Assembly (NCBI GenBank): GCA_028554795.2
Contig: CM068835.1
Location: forward strand, 30,692,311-30,756,310
Direction: 5' to 3'
Length of the DNA: 64,000 nt
From: Sinohyriopsis cumingii
Lineage: Eukaryota > Mollusca > Bivalvia > Unionida > Unionidae
Of this stretch, positions 23,906 through 33,726 are shown one piece after another (position 1 is the first letter of the stretch; each line of letters starts with the position of its first letter). Under the pieces are notes generated by a model. The model made no database searches. It had not been told where the DNA came from and saw only the letters and a program-made list of their open reading frames with translations. Made by a program: the position numbers and the translations under genes.

Positions 23906-26900
23906 ATGAAACGAGCCAATTCATTTGAGAAGAAAGAAGAAGAAAGTATGAGGCAGAAACGTGATCTATCGCCTCGTACCAGAGCTGAAGTCTTGGCACA
24001 AATTCATGCCAGTGATTTTGAAGAGGACATGAGTGAACCAGAATCCAAACCCTCTAAACAAAGTTCGCCACCCTTAGTCAACCCTGAAAAATACTATTCC
24101 ATTCGAGAGACGGAAAAGCGCTCCTCTAGAAAATTTAGAACCACGGCTTACAAATACACGGTGAAGTTTAAAGATTTCAAGGCTGAAGTACCGTTAGAGA
24201 AAGCAGAAGGGTTCATCACCGGAGTGTGGGATTCTTTGCTCACCACACTCAAGCGACAATGTCAACCCAAAGAAGACGATCGCTTGAGACTTTCCAAACA
24301 ACACGACGGTTTGAAATCCCCTGTTTGGATCGAGTTTAGCACCCCTGCAGAATTGACCACTTCCAAAGTCATGGACAAAATTCAACACGTGCAACAATCT
24401 AATGACCAGTTTGACATCACCGATGGAAAAGCCACACTGGACATGACCCACGTCTCTCCTCCTCAAGGGACTGGACGCAAAAGGATGTTATTGGTGAACG
24501 AGCTTCGCAACACCAAAACAAGTCTCGTCCGAATTAACAACCCTCAAGACCAGATGTGTTTAGCCAGGGCTATCGTGGTGGGACGAACCTATGCCAACAA
24601 GAACGACACGGTAGAATGGAAAAGAGCCTGGGAAACTATTCGAAAATCGGACCGAGCCAAACAACGAAGTGAAGCAGAACTCCTCTTGCAATAAGCCGGA
24701 CTGTCCAAAGACACACTCTGTGGCATTCTTGAGATGCAAAAATTGCAAGATGTCCTAGCTCCACGATACACCTTGAAAGTGTACCCTCAAGAAATGCGCG
24801 GGCCTCTGTTGTTTCCAGGGAAAGACTTTAAGGATGGAAAATACATTCATGTCTATTATCACGATGACCATTTCGATACCATTACCAGTATCACCGGATT
24901 TCTAGGATACATATATTACTGTGAGAAATGTGACCATGGTTATAATAATCGAGAGCAACACAAGCATTGTGGATCGAAATGCTCAGGATGCTTGGCCTCT
25001 CCACCCTGTCTGAGCGAAGGACCAGTGCCTTGTTCAACTTGTCTGCGCACGTTTGTCAGCCCTACCTGTTACCAACAACATTTGAAGACGCAAGGTTCAC
25101 AGCAGAAATGTGCTTGTCAACTGCTGAGATTGTGCCCTACGTGTGGACAAGGCATACGTACCAATAATGCCAAGGCACACGTATGTTCAGGAAAAAAAAA
25201 TGTCACATTTGTCATCACATCGTGGACTTGGAACATCAATGTTACATGTAAAAATACCAACCCCAACAAGAGGAAGAGGATGGTCACAAAAAGAAGAATA
25301 AAGGCAATTTCATCTTTTTCGATTTCGAATGCATGCAAGAGACTGGCATTCACATTCCTAATTTCTGCGTGGCTCATCGAGCGTGCGAGAAGTGCATTCA
25401 AGAACCTATTTTCAGTCATTGCCCTCACTGCAGCAAGATTCCTGGAGGGCGTGAAAAAATCTTTCCAGGACCGAACACGTTAGCCGATTTTGCCCAATGG
25501 GTCTTAGACCCCATCGACAAGACGTGGAGCCAAGAGGACATCGAACGTTAGGGAGATTGTCATCGTCATGCCACGGTGATGGCTCACAATTTCTCCGGAT
25601 ACGATGGACAGTTTCTTTTGAGATACTATACGGAACAAGGCACCGAACGTCCTAAAGTCACTTTGAACGGAGCCAAAATCATTTTCATGCAAGTGGGACA
25701 AGTACAGTTTAAAGATTCGATGAGTTACTTGGCCATGCCTTTGAGTCGAATGCCTAAAACGTTTGGAATGACAGAAATGGCTAAAGGGTACTTTCCACAC
25801 TTTTTCAATACGGAAGCCAATCAACACGCCGTTCTACCCCATTTACCTGAGGCTCACTATTACGACCCCGACAACATGCGTACCGAACAACGAGAAGCTT
25901 TCTACGCTTGGTACCAGGCTCACGCCTCGGACCTTTTCGACTTTCAGGAAGAAATGCTAAAGTATTGTCGTTCCGACGTGGACATTTTACGGCGTTGCTG
26001 TGGAAAATTTCGAGAACTGTTCATGGAACACGGAGGGGTCGATCCTTTGAAAGAAGCTTGCACCATTGCCAAAGCGTGTTCCTTAGTGTACCGCCAACGA
26101 TTCATGCCTGAAAACACCGTGGCTGTCATCAGCCCTCAATCGACCAACTATGTCAAACGTCAATACTCGGTCAAAGCCCTACGTTGGTTACATTACTTGT
26201 GCGACAAGGAAGACAAATGGATTCAGCATGCCCGCAACGGAGGAGGCGAAAAGACCATCGGAACGTATTCGGTCGATGGCTGGGACTTAGAAAACCCCAA
26301 GATCGTGTACGAGTTTAATGGTTGCTTATTTCACGGATGTCCCGTCTGTTACCCTGATCGTAGCACTAAAAATCAGTTTTTACAACGAACCATGGAAGAC
26401 TTGTACCAGGACACTTGTCAGCGACGCCTAAAGTTAGAACAGCAAGGATACCAAGTGGTGGAAATGTGGGAACACGAATACGATCACCGTTTGAAAACCG
26501 ATCCCGAGTTTAAACGCCTCGTGGAAAGTTACAAGCTGATGGACCCCCTGAGCCCGAGGGATAGTTTGTACGGAGGAAGGACCAATGCCACCTGTTTGCT
26601 GTACCAAGCCGACGAAGAGAAAGGAGAAGAAATCAAATACTTGGACGTGTGTTCGCTGTATCCCTACGTGTGCAAATATTGTCGCTTTCCTGCAGGGCAC
26701 GCGCAATTGCTGATGGAACACATCGACCTGAAAAACATTCGACAATACGAAGGTCTGATCAAGTGCAAAGTCTTGCCGCCCACGGACTTGTACCATCCCG
26801 TGCTACCTCACCATTGCCAAGGCAAACTGATGTTTCCTTTGTTCCGTACTTGTGCCGAAACGTGCAACCAAGATCAGCCTTGCCAGCACACCCAGGAAGA

Positions 26901-27948
26901 ACGGGCCTTGACGAGAACCTGGGTCAGCGTGGAATTGTTCAAAGCGCTGGACATGGGATACCAACTGTTAGAAGTGTACGAAATTTGTCACTTTCCCAAG
27001 ACAGAACAATACCACAAGGGTGACCCCACGCAGAAAGGCATTTTCGCCGACTACGTGGATGCCTTTTTGAAACTGAAGCAAGAAGCCAGCGGCTATCCTT
27101 CCTGGTGTCACACTCCCGAAGACCAAATAAAATTCAAAGAGAAATACTATGAACAAGAAGGTATCACTTTAGACCACATCGAGAAAAACGAAAGCAGGCG
27201 ATCGTTTGCCAAAGTGATGTTAAATTGCTTGTGGGGTAAAATGGCACAACGACCGTGTTTACCCAAGACGGAATATTTGACAGAACCTTCCCGCTACTTC
27301 CAGATGATTCACGACAAAACCAAATACATGAAACACGTGGACGTCGTTCGCGACGATTTGATCTTGGTCAATTACGAAGAAGATCTGGACTTTGTAGAAG
27401 CCGACGCATTTGGAAATGTCATCATTGCGGCTTACGTGACAGCCCATGCTCGCTTAAAATTGTACGAAGCTTTAGAATTGTTAGGGGAACGCGTCGTGCA
27501 CTTTGACACGGACAGTTGCATCTACATCGATCACCCGAGTCAACAGCACCCTGACATCGAAGGAGACCGTTTATGAACCTGGACAGACGAGCATCCCGAT
27601 GACAAGATTCTAAGTTTCGTCAGTGGCGGTCCAAAAAATTACGGCTACGAATACCGGGACAAACAAGGAGAAGTGCACACGACGTGCAAAGTGAAAGGAT
27701 TGACTCTGAATTATCGTACCAGTCGAGTGGTCAACTTTGGGGTACTGAAAGAAGCCTTGCAATCCGGAGAGGATGAACATTTTAAAGTGACCACCTATCA
27801 ACCGAACAAGATTGTACGTTTGCATACTCACCACATCGTCAGTCGACCCTTGGAAAAAGTCTATCAAATCGTGTACCAGAAGCGAGTGAGACTTCCCAAT
27901 CACTTTACGTTGCCGTATGGACACGTTGGTATAAAACATTGGTTGTAA
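23906..27948 (+). pseudogene. Family B DNA polymerase (protein-primed), decayed
   Basis: Homologous along its length to the intact polymerase at 58367-62416. Breaks are a CAA-to-TAA stop at 24692, a 1-base deletion in the A run near 25191, a TAA at 25249, a TAC-to-TAG stop at 25549 and a GGA-to-TGA stop at 27574. All catalytic motifs are still legible: exonuclease FFDFEC, HNFSGYDGQF and YCRSDVDIL, and polymerase YLDVCSLYP, LNCLWGK and FDTDSCIYI. The last in-frame segment ends GHVGIKHWL before the BIR gene. With at least four stops this copy cannot encode polymerase. Confidence 0.95.
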
Positions 27949-27971
27949 GAGGATAGTCACCCACTAGAAGG

Positions 27972-28430
27972 ATGACTTCACCACAGCAAGAATCGAGTGA
28001 GAAACCCGATGAGAACTCCAAGTTCAAACCCTACCCTTTTTCAGTCTTCTTACCTGACTATTGTGATTGTGCCCATCGATTGGACACGTTTCAGAAATGG
28101 CCTACGGATAGGGAAGGATTACCTTCTTCGCATGTTTTAGCTAGAACAGGATTTGTCTACTTGGGACCTGAGTCAGGATTGGGATACGAAGTACAGAGTT
28201 TCGCTTGTGGCCTGAAGTTACGAATGGATCTATGTATCCATAAAGATTCAGCTATTCTAGAACATACTCGATGGTCTCCGCACTGCCCTTACCTTTCTAT
28301 GGCCTTTCCACCCATGACATTACTGTACAATGATGACGGTACTTTGGAAACGGTACCTTCCAAAACAAGACATAAAAAACATAAAAAAAGAAAGATGTAC
28401 AAGCTGGAGACTGCATTGCGACTAGTATAA
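27972..28430 (+). CDS. BIR-like protein, atypical zinc site (element 1 only)
   Basis: 152 residues. About residues 29-108 follow a BIR (baculovirus IAP repeat) pattern, with RLDTFQKWP, LARTGFVYLGP, FACG and EHTRWSPHC. The first zinc cysteine of the usual CX2C is replaced (SFAC instead of CFSC) and the conserved Trp before the His is absent, so zinc binding may be impaired. The tail is Lys/Arg-rich (TRHKKHKKRKMYK). Element 2 lacks this gene entirely; there, polymerase runs straight into the next promoter. BIR proteins in viruses bind caspases or IAP antagonists; activity of this divergent copy is uncertain. Confidence 0.7.
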   Translation: MTSPQQESSEKPDENSKFKPYPFSVFLPDYCDCAHRLDTFQKWPTDREGLPSSHVLARTGFVYLGPESGLGYEVQSFACGLKLRMDLCIHKDSAILEHTRWSPHCPYLSMAFPPMTLLYNDDGTLETVPSKTRHKKHKKRKMYKLETALRLV

Positions 28431-28433
28431 AAA
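28426..28433 (+). promoter_or_regulatory. TATA box of second BIR gene
   Basis: TATAAAAA overlaps the stop codon of the preceding BIR-like gene and lies 63 nt before the ATG at 28489. Element 2 has TATATAAAAAAGG at the matching place. Confidence 0.6.
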
Positions 28434-28488
28434 GGAGCTATGGTCAAGATCGATAGTTCATTGGGACTACCAAGACCGAGCGAACAAG

Positions 28489-29124
28489 ATGAATACTTTC
28501 AGAGAAACACAAAACAAGTTTAGAAAGGCACAATTCAAGTGTGGGGCTTCTTAAGTGGAATGCGATTGTGAGCCTTGCGATGGGTACGATGCTGTACGTT
28601 GTGACCTTAGCGATGCTGTAAAGCATCATGGGAACTTTAGTGTCACTACCCCTATCATGGAAAGTGATGCTGTGCTGTCAAACCTGAGGGATGCGAAAGC
28701 GATGCCACTCGTCCTCTTGGACATTTTACTGGGTTTCGTTTTAAAGGTGGATGTTCACCTTCACGTCTAACCCCCTACGGATGTCATCCAACCCTGAGCA
28801 AACTCCTGTTCATGTCACCCAACCCTCATCGAAACGAACCTGTGAAAGACGAATATTCGTTTCCTGTGCGTTTGTCGGAATACTGCGACTTTTGAAAATC
28901 GTCTTCAATCGTTCAAAGGAAAATGGCCTAAGTATCTGGGAGGACCGACCCCCGAAGAATTAGCCAGAGCCGGATTTTTCTACTTGGGCGAAAGAGATAA
29001 AGTCAAGTGCTTCAGTTGCGGTGTGTCACTTCACCACTGGGAACCGCAAGATTCGGCCTACGTAGAACATGCTCGATGGTCACCGAATTGTCATTACTTA
29101 CCCTTAGTGGGACTGAGACATTAA
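28489..29124 (+). pseudogene. BIR-domain protein, frameshifted
   Basis: Counterpart of the intact 212-residue protein at 57683-58321. Starts MNTFRETQNK, but an early TAA (near 28554) and later small indels break the frame. The BIR core is still readable near 28890-29110, including CFSCGVSLHHW and EHARWSPNC with all four zinc ligands (C, C, H, C). Decayed copy of an IAP-like gene. Confidence 0.85.
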
Positions 29125-29135
29125 AGTAACTTACC

Positions 29136-29549
29136 ATGTCGTTGACGAACAAGAAACCAGTTTGGCTAGGAGCCAAATGTTGGACATCACCGATACCAGT
29201 ATTTAAACTTCATTTCAAAAACGATATTGAATCATAACCTAAAGAACTGCAAGAGAAGATTTACAAGGAAGTTTGGCAGGGACTTGCCAGAGTGAAATCT
29301 CAATGGGTGGCTGTAGAACATTTGTACCGAGAAATTCACAAGAGGAAAGTGAAAAAAGTCAACCAGTGTGTTAGATTTCTTTGGGTCCAGCGTGCATTTG
29401 TCCTATTGTATTACTCTAGACCGTTTACATCAAAAGAGTTCAGTGACATTCTTGGACGTTACCCTGCATGGCAGTGGTCAGAAATTATTCACTATGTGGA
29501 TTACTTTTGCTCTAGGAGAAGATTGCGAATTGTACGGACTGACTTATTC
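29136..29549 (+). pseudogene. Divergent LPxEL-family protein with internal stop
   Basis: ATG at 29136 (MSLTNKKPVW). An in-frame TAA at 29235 interrupts it just before PKELQEKIYKEV, which matches the LPxELRERIYREL motif of the downstream gene. After that stop the frame is open straight into the next paralogue at 29550, so the two units may once have been one protein. No close counterpart exists in element 2, where this slot holds two other family members. The motif sits at the N-terminus and looks like a short F-box or SOCS-box-type helix; that likeness is inference. Confidence 0.55.
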
Positions 29550-30068
29550 ATGGATACTTTACAAGAGAACATTCGTGCTTTGCCTGTGGAATTGAGAGAA
29601 AGGATTTACCGAGAGCTGGTCAAAATACAAGTGAAACGTAAGGAACAATTGCATCCGTTAGGTCACCAGATCTTTAAGCACTGGTACCTGAATGGTATAA
29701 GAGAACTGATTCGTCAGAAATTGTTTCAGTGGTCAGACCTTGTTCAATACTTCCAGCCCCCCGATCATCCACGTCTTGATCATTTTGGGTACTTCGAGAT
29801 TCACCTAGTGCTACGCATTGAGGAAGACAAGGTAATGGATTACCGACATATTTTACGTGGAATCTACTTAGCGGAAGAGGAAACTTCTAAACAAAGTCTG
29901 ACGTTTCGGTTACAGTATGCAACATTTAGATTCCCCACTGGAGAACGAAGATCTCTGGCTAGAAAGTACGTGTATTCCTTCCGAAACAAAGAGACTATAA
30001 AAACAGGCTGCCATGCCGCGACTTATGTCGTATGTAATCCAACAGATTCCGTGGAAGGAACTCAATGA
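29550..30068 (+). CDS. LPxELRERIYREL-family protein
   Basis: 172 codons from MDTLQENIRALPVEL. N-terminal motif LPVELRERIYRELVKIQVKR, then a Trp/His-rich region (HWYLNGIRELIRQKLFQWSDL) and a tail ending in PTDSVEGTQ. Closest relative is 56475-56954 in element 2, which ends differently and earlier. Family members in the two elements share the first 35 or so residues almost exactly while the rest diverges, as expected of a duplicating accessory family. The function is unknown; the short leading motif resembles the recruiting helix of F-box proteins, so a ubiquitin-ligase adaptor role is a guess. Confidence 0.6.
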   Translation: MDTLQENIRALPVELRERIYRELVKIQVKRKEQLHPLGHQIFKHWYLNGIRELIRQKLFQWSDLVQYFQPPDHPRLDHFGYFEIHLVLRIEEDKVMDYRHILRGIYLAEEETSKQSLTFRLQYATFRFPTGERRSLARKYVYSFRNKETIKTGCHAATYVVCNPTDSVEGTQ

Positions 30069-30237
30069 CCATATTCAAACCGTGGATCATTACCATCAAT
30101 TATTACAAGAACTGTATCCATTCAATTTGGGTCGACAAGTGGTGTGTGTCTTAGTGACTTGTTTTCTGGGATTTCGTTTACCAGTCGATTCCTTGTGGAC
30201 TCTTTACGAACAGTACTTACCACCTCAATGGCCTTAA
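30013..30237 (+). CDS. Small helical protein, overlapping (unknown)
   Basis: 74 codons (MPRLMSYVIQQIPWKELNDH start). Predicted mostly helical, with a hydrophobic stretch LGRQVVCVLVTCFLGFRLPV about residues 38-57. It overlaps the end of the preceding gene by 56 nt in another frame. Element 2 has the same sequence with a stop after ten codons and another at the end. Conservation between copies is high at both DNA and protein level, so it cannot separate coding from linked conservation. No family recognised. Confidence 0.45.
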   Translation: MPRLMSYVIQQIPWKELNDHIQTVDHYHQLLQELYPFNLGRQVVCVLVTCFLGFRLPVDSLWTLYEQYLPPQWP

Positions 30238-30535
30238 ATGGTCACGAGAGACCCCTTTTGCTCAAAGCCTTATGTTTTCATCTGGATACTTCTCGACCTC
30301 TACGGGAAAAAAAGATTGTCAACTTTTAGCTACCCAAGACGTGTATGACGATGTGTGTGTATCTTGTGACTTACATCCCCATTGGACAGATGTCCGTGCC
30401 TGGAAAGAATGGGATTTTGAGGCTTGGACCCAAGAAGTGGCCCAGTATGCACGAGAGTCGTTCAAGGAAAAAAGTTACTTTTCAACCTGTGTTAGTGACG
30501 GTGCCAGAAGAACCCGTCACCCAGGACAGGCCTGA
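30228..30535 (+). pseudogene. Small conserved protein, frameshifted (unknown)
   Basis: Starts ATGGCCTTAA, overlapping the stop of the previous gene, and reads MALNGHERPLLLKALCFHLD. A 1-base deletion near 30316 relative to element 2 shifts the frame, and the rest (LLATQDVYDDVC, HPHWTDVRAWKEWDF, EVAQYARESFKEK) continues in the frame ending at 30535. The C-terminal half overlaps the next gene in a different frame. Function not recognised. Confidence 0.5.
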
Positions 30536-30716
30536 AAGACCCTTTCGGGAGGACACTTGTGTGACCTTACCCCCTATAGAACTGGTCAGAACTTTACCCA
30601 AAACATGTTGTACAGACACTTGTTTTTATTCCACGTTAATGGTTATTATGTGCCTTTTATCCTTGTACTTAAGCCTTTGGATTTTATGTATTTTTGTCTT
30701 TCGTATTCATGTTTAA
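30390..30716 (+). CDS. Small membrane-tail protein
   Basis: 108 codons from MSVPGKNGIL, the first ATG shared with element 2. The C-terminus has a clear hydrophobic segment (TLMVIMCLLSLYLSLWILCI) followed by a short basic end FRIHV, typical of a tail-anchored membrane protein. Two cysteine pairs precede it (TCCTDTC). The first half overlaps the previous gene in another frame. It is intact in both elements (114 residues in element 2). A virion membrane or host membrane role is inference. Confidence 0.55.
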   Translation: MSVPGKNGILRLGPKKWPSMHESRSRKKVTFQPVLVTVPEEPVTQDRPERPFREDTCVTLPPIELVRTLPKTCCTDTCFYSTLMVIMCLLSLYLSLWILCIFVFRIHV

Positions 30717-30723
30717 AACATTC

Positions 30724-30739
30724 AATAAACGTATATAAA
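30724..30739 (+). promoter_or_regulatory. Poly(A) signal followed by TATA box
   Basis: AATAAA (30724-30729) sits 7 nt after the stop of the membrane-tail gene, and TATATAAA (30732-30739) lies about 50 nt before the ATPase ATG at 30786. The two signals are packed within 16 nt. Confidence 0.6.
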
Positions 30740-30785
30740 CTCTCGTCTTGTTTGTTTTCGTGTCACAAGTGACATTCCTAACACT

Positions 30786-31514
30786 ATGGCTACCTCTGCT
30801 GTCTCTGCTCCCTCTTCCTCTACTGCCTAAGTCATCGACGAACACTTAGATCGTGCCAGTTGGGAGGCTTTGTATCTTCGCCATCCTTTTAGCATGCTCA
30901 TTGCCGCACCTAGCGGTTCAGGCAAAAGTGAATTCGTCGAACGTATGATCGAACATAAACATCATTTGATCGATCGACCACCTCAGCGGATCGTGTGGTG
31001 TTGCAAAGAGTGGCAATCGGTGTACAGTCTCTTGCGAGAAAGTCAAGGCGATTGCATCGTGTTTGTGGAAGGCATTCCTAAAGAAGACGACGGCATTGTT
31101 TCTGACTCCCGTCAAACCCATTTGGTCATTTTTGACGACATGTTAGGAGAAGACGAAGAAGAAATTAAACTGTGGTTCACGCGCAAAGGGCATCACCGTA
31201 ATGCCAGTGTCGTTTACATCACCCAAAATTTGTTTCAACAAAGTATAGCCCATCGCACCATCAGTCTCAATGCGCATTACGTGGTCTTGTTTAAAAGCCC
31301 TCGAGATAAATCGCAAGTGCAAGTCTTAGCAAAACAGTTAGGAACGCCTTGGCTGACTCAGGCGTACGACGATGCCACGCAAACTCCACACGCCTATTTA
31401 CTCCTCGATTTGAAACCTACGACCCCCGAGGATTTGCGATTTCGTACCCACTTGTTTCACCACTGGTGCCAAGACGGAGGGCCTGTCCTGTACACGTCTC
31501 CGTCCTCGACTTAA
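30786..31514 (+). pseudogene. A32-type DNA packaging ATPase, nonsense-mutated
   Basis: Polinton ATPase of the FtsK/HerA (A32) type that pumps genomic DNA into capsids. The ATG at 30786 (MATSAVSAP) is followed by TAA at 30828. Beyond that the frame is open to 31514. Walker A is PSGSGKS (about residues 42-48), Walker B HLVIFDDML (about 112-120), and an arginine/sensor region follows (VYITQNLFQQ). Reinitiation at an internal ATG (30894, just before Walker A) would lose the N-terminus but keep the P-loop, so residual function cannot be fully excluded. The element 2 copy has a different lesion. Confidence 0.9.
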
Positions 31515-31534
31515 TTTCACTCCACAAAAAAATC

Positions 31535-31542
31535 TATAAAAA
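31535..31542 (+). promoter_or_regulatory. TATA box of first core-protein gene
   Basis: TATAAAAA about 45 nt upstream of the ATG at 31580. The element 2 counterpart (minus strand, near 54938) is conserved. Confidence 0.6.
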
Positions 31543-31579
31543 CCTCAGACCCTTTTCGTCTGTCTCACACAGCGTCAAC

Positions 31580-32498
31580 ATGACGTCCCTTCTGTCGCAT
31601 CTTCCCGTCAAATTGATTCGTGAGTCGAGAAAAAAATCCACAAATACGAGCTCGTGTCTTAGAAGCTAGTCTCAAAGAAGTCTTACGATGGTTCACGGTG
31701 ACGGCACGTCAATTACTCCAAGGAATCATTCAGATTCCTCATCAAACCAAACGCTTTTTTGATCGAAACAAAGTCGCTTTGACCCAACTGGCCGATCACC
31801 GCATCGACACTCAAACCAAAAAACAAATCATTTTGAAACCTGGAGGGAGCGGTACTCTAGGAGGGGTCATCATTCGCTCTCTCTTAAGATGGGATCCTAA
31901 TGCCCCCAGACTTCTCCCCAAGAAAAAAGTCCAACGAAGCCCCAAGAAGAAGAAGAAAAAGACCAGGTCCCCAAGGAGAACTTCTCCAGTGGCGGGACCC
32001 TCCTCTTACTAGACACCACCCCTGAAAAAGAAAAGAAGCCCCCAGAAAAAGAAACAGAGAAAAAGTCCACAGAAGAAAACTACTCGCAAGAGAGGCACTT
32101 CGGCCAGGACGCAACCTTACACTCGCAGACCACGACCTGCCACGGCGGTGACTGCGTCTCCGGCAGCCTCACGTTCATCCACTTCTCCGTTGATGACAGC
32201 AAGAACTGAAGAGTACTTGGAGACGTTGATCACGCCAAGAACATCTCCGTTGATGACCCCAAAAAGAACTTCCAAAGTGGCAGGACCCTCCAATTTAGTG
32301 GCAGTGGCTGCTGCTCACAAAATACCTTCTCCCAAAATCAAAGTTCAAGAAAGATCGGGCATGTTACAAAGTTTACTGGATTTGTCCAAGCAAGAACTGG
32401 CTCGATTTAGTCCGTTGCGTACCCCTGCACGACGTGTCATGCCTGTCCTCAAATTGATACGACGTAAAGACAATCAGTGGCGACGCGTTCCAGTATGA
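31580..32498 (+). pseudogene. Basic core-like protein 1, broken
   Basis: Counterpart of the 309-residue protein at 53967-54896. A 14-base deletion after codon 14 (near 31622) shifts the frame, and a CAG-to-TAG stop lies at 32010. The conserved domain (ARVLEASLKEVLRWFTVTAR through GGSGTLGGVIIRSLLRW) and the very basic middle (PKKKKKKTRSP) are readable, as is the C-terminal SLLDLSKQELARFSPLRTP. Similar proteins are common in Polintons and are thought to be virion core or minor structural proteins. Confidence 0.8.
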
Positions 32499-32959
32499 AA
32501 AAGGCCTGTGACCAAGTCAGGGGTATCAGTGTTTTTGGTGCTGAAGACTCAAAGATGTCACCCTCCAGAAAACATCCCTCTTCTAAACAGCCCCAAGGAA
32601 AGAAAAGAAAAGGACTGCCTCCTCGTTTAGTCAAACATGGGGACATGTTATCTGTCCTGTCCAAAGCTTCTCCACCTCTACGAAAAAAACTCATTCAATC
32701 AGCCTCCAAAGAGGTCATCGATACCGTGTGCGAATGCTGTTTGAACGTCTTGAAAGGCACGATCCCTTTGTCCAAACACCAGAAACAATTCTTAGGCAAA
32801 CATCGTCACGTTCTTCGCCAAATGGTTCAAAAGAAAATTCCCATTCGTCAAAAGAAGAAGATGTTGGTCCAACGTGGAGGCATTTTACCCCTCTTGTTAG
32901 GTCCCTTACTGAAAGGAGTCTTGGGAACCATGTTGGGAGGACTGGTGGGAGCAAGATAA
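32495..32959 (+). CDS. Basic core-like protein 2 (Polinton conserved)
   Basis: 154 codons from the ATG at 32495, which overlaps the stop of the previous gene (ATGA). MSPSRKHPSS at about residue 21 is an alternative start. The C-terminal half (SASKEVIDTVCECCLNVLKG, then HRHVLRQMVQ, KKIPIRQKKKMLVQRGG, ending LLLGPLLKGVLGTMLGGLVG) matches a motif widespread in Polintons/adintoviruses: a helical basic domain ending in a Gly/Leu hydrophobic tail. It has the same layout as the upstream gene, so the two look like ancient tandem paralogues. Intact in both elements. Confidence 0.8.
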   Translation: MKKACDQVRGISVFGAEDSKMSPSRKHPSSKQPQGKKRKGLPPRLVKHGDMLSVLSKASPPLRKKLIQSASKEVIDTVCECCLNVLKGTIPLSKHQKQFLGKHRHVLRQMVQKKIPIRQKKKMLVQRGGILPLLLGPLLKGVLGTMLGGLVGAR

Positions 32960-33008
32960 AAAGGCCCTCGGAAGTCCCAAGATCTCAGAATCGACCCCTG
33001 ACAACCCC

Positions 33009-33707
33009 ATGGAAGGACGAAAACTAGCTTTAGTACCTTACAAACGATGGATGGAATACCATCGTTGGCAAGAACAACGCACCCCGCATTTACCTCCCAA
33101 TCCCAATTTGAGCGAGATGTCCCAGTTACAACACGAATTGTAGTCCTTGATGGATCGCCAAGATTTGTCCGAAACAGAAAAATCGCAAAAGTACGGTCAA
33201 CTCTTGCAACGACTGCAACTCTTTCACCAGAAAGCTTTAGACGAAACAGCTCTACCCACTTTGAAAGATTTTAAGACCTTGATGAAAAGTCCAGCACCAT
33301 CATCACTACCACCACCACCACCACTATTACCATCCCCAGGGGTCACCAGAGATGCTACCCCACGAAGACCTGAGGAAGAAGAGATGCGAGAAGTGTTTCA
33401 AACACCGTCAGCAGCTCCCATTTCGAGTAAGATTGCAGCATCCTTGTTGACCACGTCCCCCAGAACCCAACGAGAAGAAATGAAAGCTTGGGTTAAAAAG
33501 ATGATGTCCACTCCTCCTTCGACAGAAGTGAAAAAGAAAGAAGGGAAACCAGAAGTGAAAAAAGAAAAGAAGACCAAAGCCATTCCATTGCCACCTCCAC
33601 TATCTTCGACTTCTACTCCCGTAGCCCATCGGACACGTAAATCCGTTTCTAAACCACCCTTTCGTCCCACCCAAAGTAGCATCACCGAAGAGTGGGTGAC
33701 TTATTAA
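33009..33707 (+). pseudogene. Pro-rich conserved Polinton protein, one nonsense codon
   Basis: ATG at 33009 (MEGRKLALVPYKRWMEY). A CAG-to-TAG stop at 33141 is the only break seen before the natural stop. It has an N-terminal helical region (LSETEKSQKYGQLLQRLQLF), a Pro/Ser-rich low-complexity middle, a Lys-rich segment, and a C-terminus ending SITEEWVTY. The intact counterpart is at 52740-53456. Similar proteins with a helical head and disordered tail sit near the integrase or capsid genes of many Polintons; the role is unknown. Confidence 0.75.
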
Positions 33708-33726
33708 CACACAAACAAACACAAAA

